A stretch of DNA of 64,000 bases, taken from JACNJF01 sp050288105. GTDB lineage: Bacteria > Pseudomonadota > Gammaproteobacteria > GCA-001735895. Numbering within the stretch: the first letter of the stretch is position 1; each line of letters opens with the position of its first letter. Position numbers and translations under genes: made by a program. Positions 18,030 to 27,009 of the stretch are shown piece after piece. The stretch is from NCBI GenBank assembly GCA_050288105.1, contig JBNKDE010000014.1:42132-106131 (forward strand). Reading direction: 5' to 3'. Under the pieces are notes generated by a model. That model ran no database searches. It was not told where the DNA came from and worked only from the letters and a program-made list of their open reading frames with translations.

Positions 18030-19424
18030 TTAACCCAAAGCTTTTACCAGCTCATCCATATTGGACTTGGCATCGCCAAACAGCATGCGCGTGTTTTCCT
18101 TATGGAACAGCGGATTCTCCACACCAGCATAACCGGTAGCCATACTACGCTTGAGCACCACGCACAGCTTACTCTTCCATACCTCCAGCACCGGCATTCC
18201 AGAGATTGGGCTACCCGGATCTTCCAGTGCAGCTGGATTCACCGTATCGTTTGCCCCGATGACCAGGGTTACGTCGACATTCGGGAAGTCGTCGTTAACC
18301 TCTTCCATCTCGAATACCACATCGTAAGGCACCTTGGCTTCCGCCAGCAGTACATTCATATGCCCCGGCATACGACCCGCAACCGGATGAATACCAAAGA
18401 TTACATGTACCCCTTTTCTCATCAGGATACTGGTCACTTCAGATACCGCACGCTGCGCCTGCGCCATCGCCATACCGTATCCGGGTACGATCATCACCTT
18501 CTTGGCAGCACTTAATTGCATGGCAACCTCTTCCACCGAAGTCGCGATAACTTCACCAGCCTCTTCACCAGCTGCTGAGCTTTTCTTGCTTGGCGTTCCA
18601 AAACCACCTGCAATAACACTGAAGAAATTACGATTCATTGCGCGACACATGATGTAACTCAGAATCGCACCACTACTGCCCACCAGCGCACCGGTGACGA
18701 TGAGTAAATCGTTCGCCAACATAAATCCAGTTGCTGCTGCAGCCCAGCCGGAGTAACTGTTCAGCATCGAGATCACCACTGGCATATCGGCACCACCAAT
18801 CGCGATAACCATATGCACCCCAAATACCAGCGCAATAATGGTCATGACAATCAACGGGGTATAGGCATCCGCCATAGTTTCCGCACCGAGGAAATAATAC
18901 CCGTAAACAATCACGATCAGGAACATGATGAGGTTCAGCGTATGACGCGCCGGTAACAGCACCGGTCGTGAACCGATGATTGCACTCAGCTTGCCAAACG
19001 CGATGACCGATCCGGAAAACGTCATAGCGCCGATAAAAACACCCAGATACACCTCGATATCATGGATGACCTTTTCCGCTCCCTGGAAATGCATCTCGGG
19101 ATCCAGATAAGTGGCATAGCCGACACTAACCGCCGCCAGACCCACCAGGCTGTGCAACAGTGCAACCAGCTGTGGCATCTGCGTCATCTTGACCTTTTTC
19201 GCAAGGATATAGCCCAGTACCGCACCGGGAATCATACAGATGATGATGACCCAGTAACTGGTCACGACATTGCTAAATACCGTGGCGATAATCGCCAGTG
19301 CCATACCCAGCATGCCGAACAAATTCCCGCGGCGTGCGTTTTCGTTGCTGCTTAAACCACCCAGAGCGAGGATAAACAGGACGGCTGCGCCCAAATAAAT
19401 CGCATTGATTAAACCTGTAGACAT
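18030..19424 (-). CDS. pntB: NAD(P) transhydrogenase subunit beta
   Basis: A 464-residue inner-membrane subunit that couples proton entry to NADPH formation from NADH. About nine helices fill residues 1-265. The C-terminal NADP-binding domain (about 295-464) has VPGYGMAMAQAQ, GIHPVAGRMPGHMNVLLAEA and VIGANDTVNPAA. The ATG at 19424 is used: it has AAGGA just upstream and lies four bases after pntA, while an in-frame TTG at 19439 would overlap pntA. It is the second gene of the pntAB operon. Confidence 0.95.
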   Translation of the reverse strand: MSTGLINAIYLGAAVLFILALGGLSSNENARRGNLFGMLGMALAIIATVFSNVVTSYWVIIICMIPGAVLGYILAKKVKMTQMPQLVALLHSLVGLAAVSVGYATYLDPEMHFQGAEKVIHDIEVYLGVFIGAMTFSGSVIAFGKLSAIIGSRPVLLPARHTLNLIMFLIVIVYGYYFLGAETMADAYTPLIVMTIIALVFGVHMVIAIGGADMPVVISMLNSYSGWAAAATGFMLANDLLIVTGALVGSSGAILSYIMCRAMNRNFFSVIAGGFGTPSKKSSAAGEEAGEVIATSVEEVAMQLSAAKKVMIVPGYGMAMAQAQRAVSEVTSILMRKGVHVIFGIHPVAGRMPGHMNVLLAEAKVPYDVVFEMEEVNDDFPNVDVTLVIGANDTVNPAALEDPGSPISGMPVLEVWKSKLCVVLKRSMATGYAGVENPLFHKENTRMLFGDAKSNMDELVKALG

Positions 19425-19428
19425 ATCC

Positions 19429-21009
19429 TTACTCCCCAAACATCTTCAGCATGCGCTGAGTGACCGCAAAACCGCCAACGATATTGATGGTTGCTATTAA
19501 TATCGCCAGCGCAGACAACAGCATAATCAGGCTGCTTTGCGATGAAACCTGGATCAGTGCACCAATAATAATGATGCTACTAATCGCATTGGTCACGCTC
19601 ATCAACGGCGTATGCAGCGAAGGTGTTACGTTCCAGATCACCATGTAGCCGATAAAACAGGACAGCACAAACACAGTAAAATGGCCCATAAATGACGGTG
19701 GAGCGAATGCACCCATGGCAAACAGGATCAGGCAGGCCAGTCCTATCGGCATAAGCTTTTTGAACACCTGAGCTATCACCGATGGTTCTTCATCTGCGGC
19801 CGGCTCGACATTCGCTTCGGGTACTGCCTGCTCGCTATAACCGGGCTGGCGTGCAGCGACTTCGATAACTGGAGGCGGCCAGGTAATTTCACCGTTTTTA
19901 ACCACGGTGGCGCCACGAATCACTTCATCCTCGAAATCCAGTTCAACCTCAGCGTTAACGTCTTTAACCAGCTCGTCGAGCATGTTAAGCAGGTTGGAGG
20001 CATACAGCTGACTTGCCTGTGCAGGCAAACGGCTTGGCAGGTCGGTGTAACCAACCAGTTTGACGCCATGCTTTTCAACCACTTTATGCGGTACGGTCAG
20101 CTCACAGTTACCACCCTGCTCCGCAGCCAGGTCGACGATGACGCTGCCCTGCTTCATGGATTGCACCATTTCTGCAGTAATCAGCTTGGGCGCGGGTTTG
20201 CCGGGGATCAGCGCGGTGGTGATAATGATATCGACATCCTTTGCCTGCTCAGCAAACAAAGCCATTTCCGCTTCGATGAATTCCTTACTCATGACCTTGG
20301 CGTAACCGCCTGCTCCGGAACCGTCTTCTTCAAAATCCAGTTCCAGGAATTCCGCGTCCATACTCAGGATCTGGTCCTTAACCTCGGGACGCGTATCAAA
20401 CGCACGCACAATAGCGCCGAGAGATTTCGCGGTACCTATCGCCGCCAGACCCGCAACACCCGCACCAATAACCATAACCTTGGCTGGCGGCACCTTACCT
20501 GCTGCAGTAATCTGGCCGGTGAAGAATCGCCCAAACTGGTTCGACGCCTCAATTACCGCACGATAACCGGCGATGTTTGCCATCGAACTCAACGCATCCA
20601 GCTTCTGCGCGCGTGAGATACGCGGCACTGCATCTACCGACATCGCATTGATTCCTTTATCTGCCAGTGCCTGTAGCATCTCGGCGCTCTGCGCTGGCCA
20701 TAGGAAACAGATCAGCAATGCGCGTTTTGGAATCAGATCCAGTTCATGCACGCCCGTTTCAGGATGCTTCTGCGGTGCACGTACTTTCAGGATGATATCT
20801 GCACTGGCGTACAGATCCCTGGCCTCGGCAATAATTTCTACGCCAACCTCACGATAGGCTTCGTCGGCAAAGCTGGCCGCCATACCTGCCTGACTTTCGA
20901 TGGCGACGGTAAAACCTTTTTTTATCAGTTTTTCTGCAATGTCCGGTGTCGTGGCTACGCGTTTTTCGCCCGCCTGAATCTCTTTTGGAACGACTATTCT
21001 CATTTTCAT
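19429..21009 (-). CDS. pntA: NAD(P) transhydrogenase subunit alpha
   Basis: A 526-residue protein with the undivided enterobacterial layout. The NAD-binding domain (about 1-380) shows VPKEIQAGEKRVATTPD, VMVIGAGVAGLAAIGTA and VDLAAEQGGNCELT. Four membrane helices follow at about 415-515. With PntB it makes the proton-translocating transhydrogenase, a main source of NADPH for biosynthesis. Two starts are possible (21009 or 21003, MKMRIVVP). No riboswitch or strong hairpin was seen in the 200 bases upstream. Confidence 0.95.
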   Translation of the reverse strand: MKMRIVVPKEIQAGEKRVATTPDIAEKLIKKGFTVAIESQAGMAASFADEAYREVGVEIIAEARDLYASADIILKVRAPQKHPETGVHELDLIPKRALLICFLWPAQSAEMLQALADKGINAMSVDAVPRISRAQKLDALSSMANIAGYRAVIEASNQFGRFFTGQITAAGKVPPAKVMVIGAGVAGLAAIGTAKSLGAIVRAFDTRPEVKDQILSMDAEFLELDFEEDGSGAGGYAKVMSKEFIEAEMALFAEQAKDVDIIITTALIPGKPAPKLITAEMVQSMKQGSVIVDLAAEQGGNCELTVPHKVVEKHGVKLVGYTDLPSRLPAQASQLYASNLLNMLDELVKDVNAEVELDFEDEVIRGATVVKNGEITWPPPVIEVAARQPGYSEQAVPEANVEPAADEEPSVIAQVFKKLMPIGLACLILFAMGAFAPPSFMGHFTVFVLSCFIGYMVIWNVTPSLHTPLMSVTNAISSIIIIGALIQVSSQSSLIMLLSALAILIATINIVGGFAVTQRMLKMFGE

Positions 21010-21214
21010 ACCCCTGTTATAAATTTAATCCTGTACCTGCCATAACCATTCCCCCCGGATGGGATGATAGATCTTTTCAACTCCAATGATTCAACTGCTG
21101 GAAAGTCTTTAACTATAGCCCGTCAACACGTTTTGGGCTAAATTTCCCATAAATCAGCGGAGTATATTAATATTCTCTTATGAAGATTGCCAGCGCTATC
21201 GAGTGACAAATTTA

Positions 21215-22051
21215 TCAAATCGGCAAAATCGGTCGGTACTCCCTGTCCAGGAAAGCATCCAGAATCGAAAAATGGTGTGCTTTGTTGAGTAACTGAAAAG
21301 ACACCTTGAAATGACGCTGCCAATGCTTCATTAATTCCTGGCTTTGCCTTTTATATTCGTCACTTTCCAGCTCACCAACAAATAACCTGAGCTTTATATC
21401 CTCTGCTGAGTGCGGTATCTCTGCATGCAGGGGACTATTATCCAGTGCACTTTGCTGAGTCAGTTTTAAGCCCTCATTGACCGAGGTGGGTATTAGCGGT
21501 TGCAGGTCATACAGGCCACTTAAGGCATTCAGCTGGCGTATCGGAGGCTGGGATCGCCCGAACTGGGTCCAGTCGCGCGTTAACAGGCTGGCCAATAAGT
21601 GTCCGCCCGCTGAATGTCCGGTGATCTGCATAGCTTCAGGGTCCCCGCCGTACTGCTCGATATGCCTGCTGATCCACACAACCGCCTGCAAAACCTGTTG
21701 CGCAATTTGTCCCAGGGTTACCTGAGGACACAGGTCATAATTCAGTATCACTGCACACTCGCCCTGTGCATTAAACTTTTCAGCCAGAAAACTGAAACTC
21801 TCTTTATTTAGCGCCTGCCAGTACCCCCCATGAATAAAAATATGCACCGGCGATTTTTGCGTCGCAACGGGGAAGATATCCAGCAACGCGCGTTCTGTAT
21901 CCCCATAAGCAATATTCAAATGCGCGTTATCGGCAAGTTTTCGAAAACTAGCGCTACGATCTATCCAGCTTTGTATAAATTCTCCGTGCTCAGGCACCGC
22001 CGCACGATTGTTATATTGCTTTTCTAAATAAGGGTCAAAGTCCGTCATCAT
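21215..22051 (-). CDS. Alpha/beta hydrolase, kynurenine formamidase-like
   Basis: A 278-residue cytoplasmic hydrolase. It has the oxyanion-hole motif HGGYWQ (about residue 74) typical of arylformamidases and related esterases, the nucleophile serine in GHSAGG (about 145) and a C-terminal catalytic histidine in HHFSILD. Kynurenine formamidase would hydrolyse N-formylkynurenine in tryptophan breakdown, but no kynurenine-pathway gene is nearby, so a general esterase role is equally possible. It is a single gene, divergent from the Cyc2-like locus. Confidence 0.75.
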   Translation of the reverse strand: MMTDFDPYLEKQYNNRAAVPEHGEFIQSWIDRSASFRKLADNAHLNIAYGDTERALLDIFPVATQKSPVHIFIHGGYWQALNKESFSFLAEKFNAQGECAVILNYDLCPQVTLGQIAQQVLQAVVWISRHIEQYGGDPEAMQITGHSAGGHLLASLLTRDWTQFGRSQPPIRQLNALSGLYDLQPLIPTSVNEGLKLTQQSALDNSPLHAEIPHSAEDIKLRLFVGELESDEYKRQSQELMKHWQRHFKVSFQLLNKAHHFSILDAFLDREYRPILPI

Positions 22052-22362
22052 TTTACCGTATTATTTTCTTATTGATTTCAGTTTTCCTTTCTATTGTTCC
22101 ACGCTAGCCAGATTCTGTTAACACAAATTTAACTGGCCGTTTGATAGCATTATTTAAATCACCCGATGTCAAAAACTTATATCCAACAAAATCTCCAACC
22201 CAGACACCTAAAGAATAATTAATAATATATTAATGCACTTATTAATACGACTAAGTACGTAGTTATAGGTAGACTAAATCTTATAATCAAGGAAAAGATA
22301 ATCATTTAATAACCCCGCGCTAATCCTAATTCACCCCGCTTACACCTCGATAAATAACTGAA

Positions 22363-22392
22363 TTGACAACAGTTTTTCCCTGAGATTACTAT
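22363..22392 (+). promoter_or_regulatory. Sigma-70 promoter of the Cyc2-like gene
   Basis: -35 TTGACA (22363-22368), 18-base spacer, -10 TACTAT (22387-22392). It implies a 5' leader of about 50 bases. The repeat TTACTA/TAGTAA straddles the -10 and could be an operator. Confidence 0.55.
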
Positions 22393-22419
22393 CAGTAGTA
22401 ATAACAATAAAAAACGTAA

Positions 22420-22431
22420 TGATAATTATCA
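22420..22431. promoter_or_regulatory. Fur-like palindrome in the Cyc2-like leader
   Basis: TGATAATTATCA, a perfect 12-bp palindrome; with flanking bases it reads TAATGATAATTATCA, matching ten consecutive bases of the classical Fur-box consensus but only about 13 of 19 overall. It lies between the predicted transcription start and the ribosome site, where bound repressor would block the gene. Assignment to Fur is inference. Confidence 0.4.
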
Positions 22432-22448
22432 CAAACTGAGGAAATACT

Positions 22449-23723
22449 ATGGGGATCTCACTTAAGAATGGTGTCATGCTCTCGCTGATATCGATAACTA
22501 GTCTGTTTACTTTTTTCCAATCCGCACATGCCGTTCCGGCTTTTGCCCGACAAATGGGGACAACGTGCGCCGCCTGTCATTTTCAAAACTTTCCTGCGTT
22601 AAATTCATTTGGTCGGGTATTTCGCTCGAATGGATATACCATGCAGGGCGCGCAGACAATGATACAGGGTGAGGGTTTATCTCTACCTTCAACAATCAAT
22701 GCGAGCGTAATCACCAAGATTCGTTACCAGGACAAGAAATCCAGTGATCGCGGAGAAATTCAATGGCCCGATGAAGCGGCCTTTCTGGTTGGCGGGCGTG
22801 CATCTGAAAACGTAGGCTTCCTGATGGAGTTGGGTCTGGGGCCTGTGGGTGCTGATGTAGAAACAGGAACGGGAGAAATCACAGGCGATACCAATGGAGA
22901 TGGCATTAAGGATCCTGGTGAAAACTGGGTTATAAGTGGTGAAACCCACGGTACCTTTCTGTCTACCAAAGTGCACTTTAATGTGACCGATAGCTTTGCC
23001 ATTATCCCATTCTCTACCGATGGACTGGGTGTAGGTTATGGTTACGAAATGCTGAATACTGGCGTGCAGAGATCACAACGACCGATAGAAAACCGTAAAG
23101 GATTCAGTGCCGGACAGGCACTGGGCACAGCCTCAGGTGAGGCCACAGGTATTGCCTTTATCTACAATACACCGGAATTTTTCGTCAACTACTCTCACTG
23201 GGCGCCGACCTGGGGCAATGTTAATGCCGATATTTTTGGCGGACTAGCTCATTACCTGAGGGTCGCTTATATGCCCAATATCGGTGGCTGGGATACAGGG
23301 TTTGGTATAAATGCGATGTCCGGCAGCGTAGAGTCCGGCGAGAATGACCCGGCAGATGAAACCTTTGTCGATAGCTGGGGAATTGATGCCCAGGCCCAGG
23401 GATTTGTGGGAGATATGACGCTCGGCATCTATGCAAGCTATGGCGAAGCTCCAAAAGGTACCTCAGCCGAGCCCAATAAATACAACAAGAGCACAACTGA
23501 TGACGCCAGTTCGTTGGGGGTAGCTACAAAACTGGGAATTAACTCTAAAACGGCTGTCTATCTCGCCTATGCTTCACTGGATAAAAACGGAACCAAAGAA
23601 TCCTCAAACACCGTGGGCATACAATATCATTCAGCACAAAATATCAAGCTGGAAGCATTCACAGTGAGTGAATTTGACAGCGCAGATGACTACACCATGC
23701 TGATGTTGTTTGCTGGTTTCTAA
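22449..23723 (+). CDS. Cyc2-like outer-membrane porin-cytochrome c
   Basis: A 424-residue exported protein. A signal peptide (about 1-28) is followed directly by a short monohaem segment, PAFARQMGTTCAACHFQ (CAACH at about 39-43), and FPALNSFGRVFRSNGYTM, the layout of Cyc2 fused porin-cytochromes. The remaining 350 or so residues are rich in alternating, glycine/aromatic strands and end in LMLFAGF, whose terminal Phe is typical of outer-membrane barrels. Cyc2 takes electrons from extracellular Fe(II) into the cell; this protein is a relative, and its donor is not known. An insert GDTNGDGIKDPGE (about 141-153) resembles a calcium-binding loop. A diheme cytochrome c gene follows 81 bases downstream, a plausible periplasmic partner. 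Confidence 0.75.
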   Translation: MGISLKNGVMLSLISITSLFTFFQSAHAVPAFARQMGTTCAACHFQNFPALNSFGRVFRSNGYTMQGAQTMIQGEGLSLPSTINASVITKIRYQDKKSSDRGEIQWPDEAAFLVGGRASENVGFLMELGLGPVGADVETGTGEITGDTNGDGIKDPGENWVISGETHGTFLSTKVHFNVTDSFAIIPFSTDGLGVGYGYEMLNTGVQRSQRPIENRKGFSAGQALGTASGEATGIAFIYNTPEFFVNYSHWAPTWGNVNADIFGGLAHYLRVAYMPNIGGWDTGFGINAMSGSVESGENDPADETFVDSWGIDAQAQGFVGDMTLGIYASYGEAPKGTSAEPNKYNKSTTDDASSLGVATKLGINSKTAVYLAYASLDKNGTKESSNTVGIQYHSAQNIKLEAFTVSEFDSADDYTMLMLFAGF

Positions 23724-23804
23724 CACAATATTAAGGATAGACAATTATAAAATTTGAGCTGGTGATGCGAAGAGTTTCAGCAGCTCACAAACGAGGTTAA
23801 AACT

Positions 23805-24464
23805 ATGAAAAAATTAAGAATAGGCAAACTGGGCTTGATGTTAATTTCAGGCATAACTCTCTGCTTTAATGCCGCCGCAGATTTTTCCAAAAGCTTTGAG
23901 GGTTACACGTTATTTAAAGCCAATTGTGTAATCTGTCATGGTGCAGACGGTACCGGTAACGGCATCCTTGCAGACAGACTGAAGCAAAAACCCGCAAATC
24001 TAACCAACCCGGGGCTGGCAACAAAAACTGACCATGAAATATTTCAGATCATAGAAGGTACGGCACCTCATAGCAAAGTCACAAACTTCATGCCGCAATG
24101 GGGTTTAGCCATGCCGCAAAACCATATTGAGTCGCTGGTTAAATATGTACGCTACCTGAATCAATCCAAGCACAGAAGTACAGGCAACCCAATTGCAGGT
24201 AAAAAAGTATATGAAGAATTCTGCAGCATCTGTCACGGTGCGGATGGCAAAGGAAAAGGCGTTCTGGCCAGAGTCTATGATATGACTCCAGCTGATCACA
24301 CCAACGCCGAGCAAATGGATAGACTGGATAACGACACGCTTAAGGCTTATATCAAATCGGGTGGCGATGATACGCTGATGCCTGGGTGGGAGGACGTATT
24401 AAGCGGTCAACAGCTCAATGACGTCATCAGCTATATTCGTCTGCTTTCTGCCAATGGCAAATAA
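23805..24464 (+). CDS. Periplasmic diheme cytochrome c
   Basis: A 219-residue secreted protein with two class I cytochrome c domains in tandem. The signal peptide ends near residue 25 (NAAADF). Haem 1 is CVICHGADG (about 46-54) with a probable axial Met in NFMPQWG; haem 2 is CSICHGADG (about 141-149) with Met in LMPGW. The size and twofold layout resemble c4-type cytochromes that relay electrons to terminal oxidases. It follows the Cyc2-like gene on the same strand, so it may accept electrons from it. The genes are separated by 81 bases with no terminator. Confidence 0.88.
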   Translation: MKKLRIGKLGLMLISGITLCFNAAADFSKSFEGYTLFKANCVICHGADGTGNGILADRLKQKPANLTNPGLATKTDHEIFQIIEGTAPHSKVTNFMPQWGLAMPQNHIESLVKYVRYLNQSKHRSTGNPIAGKKVYEEFCSICHGADGKGKGVLARVYDMTPADHTNAEQMDRLDNDTLKAYIKSGGDDTLMPGWEDVLSGQQLNDVISYIRLLSANGK

Positions 24465-24472
24465 ATAACGGC

Positions 24473-24937
24473 TTAAAGTTCCTGCAGAATTCGCTGGCGA
24501 ATTTCTTCGAATTCCTTTTCGCTGATTAAGTCATCATCCCTGAGCGCCTGCAACTGTTGCAGGCGCTTTTTTATGGACGAAGTCGAGGCTTCAAGTGCTG
24601 CTACCGACTGCTCGGATGTGCAATCCAGTTTGATATTCGCACCCTGGCTGATCATGGTGGCATTCACCATCAAGGTTCGGGGCTCACAGCCCGCCTTTTT
24701 TAAGGTAATCCGTCCATAGTCATCAACTTCATCGTCTGCAAACGTTACCGGAAAAATCTGGCGCAAGCCCACTCTGACCGGTGTCAATCCCAGCTCCTGG
24801 CGCATGACAATCACCGACGCGCCTGCTGGTATTGAAGACACCATGACATCTTCACTAGTTTTATGGAATAGCGTATTTCCACTACAGGCTGCTATCAGCA
24901 GGCAAAAGCTCACTGCAACGATAAATCGGATACTCAT
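24473..24937 (-). CDS. Lipoprotein with C-terminal SHOCT-like helix pair
   Basis: A 154-residue predicted lipoprotein. The lipobox is LIAACSG with Cys18 as the lipid-modified residue. A central region with VSSIPAGASVIVMRQELG and TPVRVGL resembles PEGA-like surface domains, in which a beta-sandwich is anchored to the membrane. The C-terminal 30 residues (LQQLQALRDDDLISEKEFEE) match the short SHOCT-type oligomerisation motif. Function is unknown. It converges on the diheme cytochrome gene with 8 bases between. Confidence 0.65.
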   Translation of the reverse strand: MSIRFIVAVSFCLLIAACSGNTLFHKTSEDVMVSSIPAGASVIVMRQELGLTPVRVGLRQIFPVTFADDEVDDYGRITLKKAGCEPRTLMVNATMISQGANIKLDCTSEQSVAALEASTSSIKKRLQQLQALRDDDLISEKEFEEIRQRILQEL

Positions 24938-25150
24938 ATCTTATTTTTCCCTCAAACCTCTGTATGCACGTTACAAAGGCCCGCTCAACATAACGATGGC
25001 AAATAACACAGTCGAACAGGCCCTGCGTAGTTTTTGTGCAGCAACAATATAGTGAATGTTAGCCATTATGGAAAGAGCTGAGATCAGGTAAAATTATTCT
25101 TATTTAAAATTGCCTGCCTGTGTAGCCTGACTTAGGATTCTGTTTAATTT

Positions 25151-26953
25151 ATGTTGAATAAAGCACAAGCCAGTTCTGAAACCCTGGACTGGCAAAAAAT
25201 AATCCATCTCGCCAGTCACCACAAAAATACGCTAATCCGGGCGCATATCATCGCCATATTTGCCGCCATGATCCTGGTACCAGTGCCGATGCTGATGCCA
25301 TTGCTGGTAGATGAAGTACTGCTCAACAAGCCGGATATTATTGTAGCTACCCAGCAGGCTATGTTTCCTGAATCCTGGCATGGCCCGGCACTCTATATCA
25401 TCAGCATTATGCTGCTCACCATCTGCTTACGATTGATCGGTACATCGCTATCCGTGTGGCAGACGCGTGAATTTACGCTGGTTGCGAAAGACATCACCTA
25501 CCAGTTACGCAAAGACCTGTTGCAGCGCCTGCAGACCATTTCTATGGCTGAATATGAAGTTTTGGGCAGTGGTGCAGTCGCCTCCCACCTGGTTACCGAC
25601 ATCGATACCATTGATCAGTTTATTGGCAATGCGCTGAGCAAACTGCTGGTCGCGATTCTGCTGATTGCAGGCATTGCTATTACGCTGTTATGGATGCACT
25701 GGCAGCTGGCACTGTTCATTCTCATCATGAACCCCATCGTCATTTACTTCACCACCGTGATGGGAAAAAAGGTCAAGGAATTAAAGAAGCGCGAGAATTC
25801 AGCGGTGGAGCTCTTTCAGCAATCACTCACTGAAACCCTGGACGCCATTCAGCAAATACGCGCCAGTAATCGTGAACGACATTACCTGATGCGTGTGATC
25901 GATAAAGCGCGTGGCGTAAAAACCAGCTCAGCCAGTTTCAACTGGAAAAGCGATGCCGCCAACCGTCTGTCATTCTTTGTTTTTCTGATGGGGTTTGAGG
26001 TTTTTCGAGCAGTCAGCATGCTGATGGTGGTATTTTCCAGTCTGAGCATAGGCGAGATGTTTGCAGTATATGCCTACCTGTGGTTTATGATGACCCCGGT
26101 GCAGGAAATTCTCGGTATCCAGTATAGCTATTTTTCAGCTAATGCCGCGTTACAGCGATTGAACCGAATCCTGCTGTTGAAGCAGGAACCTGTATACACA
26201 CACCAGATCAACCCCTTTGATCAACACCAAACGGCCAGCCTCAGGATTGAGAATATTCATTTTGCCTATGCGGATGGCGACAGGGTACTGGATGGCGTAA
26301 CGCTGGATATACGTGCCGGAGAGAAAATTGCACTGGTCGGCGCCAGCGGAGGCGGCAAGTCAACACTGGTACAGGTCATCCTGGGGCTTTATCCAGCCAC
26401 TCAGGGACATATTTATTTTAACGATGTGGCAGTGGAACAGATCGGGCTGGATATCGTCAGGCAAAATATCGCGACGGTACTCCAGCACCCGGCCCTATTT
26501 AATGACAGCATCCGCAACAACCTGACGATGGGGCTGGATGTTAGCGATGAAAAGCTGTGGCAGGCACTGGAGATTGCCCAGCTCAAAGACACTGTTAAAA
26601 CCCTGCCGGATCAGCTGAATACCATTGTTGGCCGCAATGGCATCAGATTATCAGGGGGACAGCGACAACGCCTGGCGGTGGCGCGCATGATACTCAGTAA
26701 TCCTAAGGTTGTGATACTGGATGAAGCCACATCTGCACTGGATACACAAACCGAAGAGCGACTACACAACGCCCTGCAGGAATTTTTAAAAAATCGTACC
26801 ACATTGATTATTGCTCACCGATTGAGTGCTGTAAAACAGGCTGACCGGGCCTATGTGTTTGATGGCGGACAGGTAATTGATGAAGGGCATCATACCGAAC
26901 TGGTGCAACGCGATGGGTTATATCAGCAACTTTACGGGGAAAGACAGCAATAA
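25151..26953 (+). CDS. ABC exporter, fused permease and ATPase
   Basis: A 600-residue half-transporter of the MsbA/LmrA type that works as a homodimer. The first 330 or so residues hold six membrane helices. The ATPase domain has Walker A GASGGGKST (about 397-405), the signature LSGGQRQRLAVARM, Walker B VVILDEATSALD and the switch histidine in IAHRLSA. Substrate cannot be told; related proteins export lipids, peptides or drugs. No membrane-fusion partner is adjacent. Its stop lies 56 bases before the next gene on the same strand. Confidence 0.85.
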   Translation: MLNKAQASSETLDWQKIIHLASHHKNTLIRAHIIAIFAAMILVPVPMLMPLLVDEVLLNKPDIIVATQQAMFPESWHGPALYIISIMLLTICLRLIGTSLSVWQTREFTLVAKDITYQLRKDLLQRLQTISMAEYEVLGSGAVASHLVTDIDTIDQFIGNALSKLLVAILLIAGIAITLLWMHWQLALFILIMNPIVIYFTTVMGKKVKELKKRENSAVELFQQSLTETLDAIQQIRASNRERHYLMRVIDKARGVKTSSASFNWKSDAANRLSFFVFLMGFEVFRAVSMLMVVFSSLSIGEMFAVYAYLWFMMTPVQEILGIQYSYFSANAALQRLNRILLLKQEPVYTHQINPFDQHQTASLRIENIHFAYADGDRVLDGVTLDIRAGEKIALVGASGGGKSTLVQVILGLYPATQGHIYFNDVAVEQIGLDIVRQNIATVLQHPALFNDSIRNNLTMGLDVSDEKLWQALEIAQLKDTVKTLPDQLNTIVGRNGIRLSGGQRQRLAVARMILSNPKVVILDEATSALDTQTEERLHNALQEFLKNRTTLIIAHRLSAVKQADRAYVFDGGQVIDEGHHTELVQRDGLYQQLYGERQQ

Positions 26954-27009
26954 ACCCTGATTTGATCTAGAATCATTAAATAATCGAATATCAGGGGTGG
27001 AGTTTTATT

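Larger units (their letters stand above)
22052..22448. other. Intergenic regulatory region upstream of the Cyc2-like gene
   Basis: A 397-base AT-rich gap between the divergent hydrolase and Cyc2-like genes. It contains a good sigma-70 promoter (22363-22392), a hairpin-like repeat TTACTA-TCAG-TAGTAA (22386-22401) covering the -10 box, a Fur-like palindrome (22420-22431) and a GAGGAAA ribosome site at 22438-22444. No ORF or RNA gene is supported in the rest. Confidence 0.6.
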
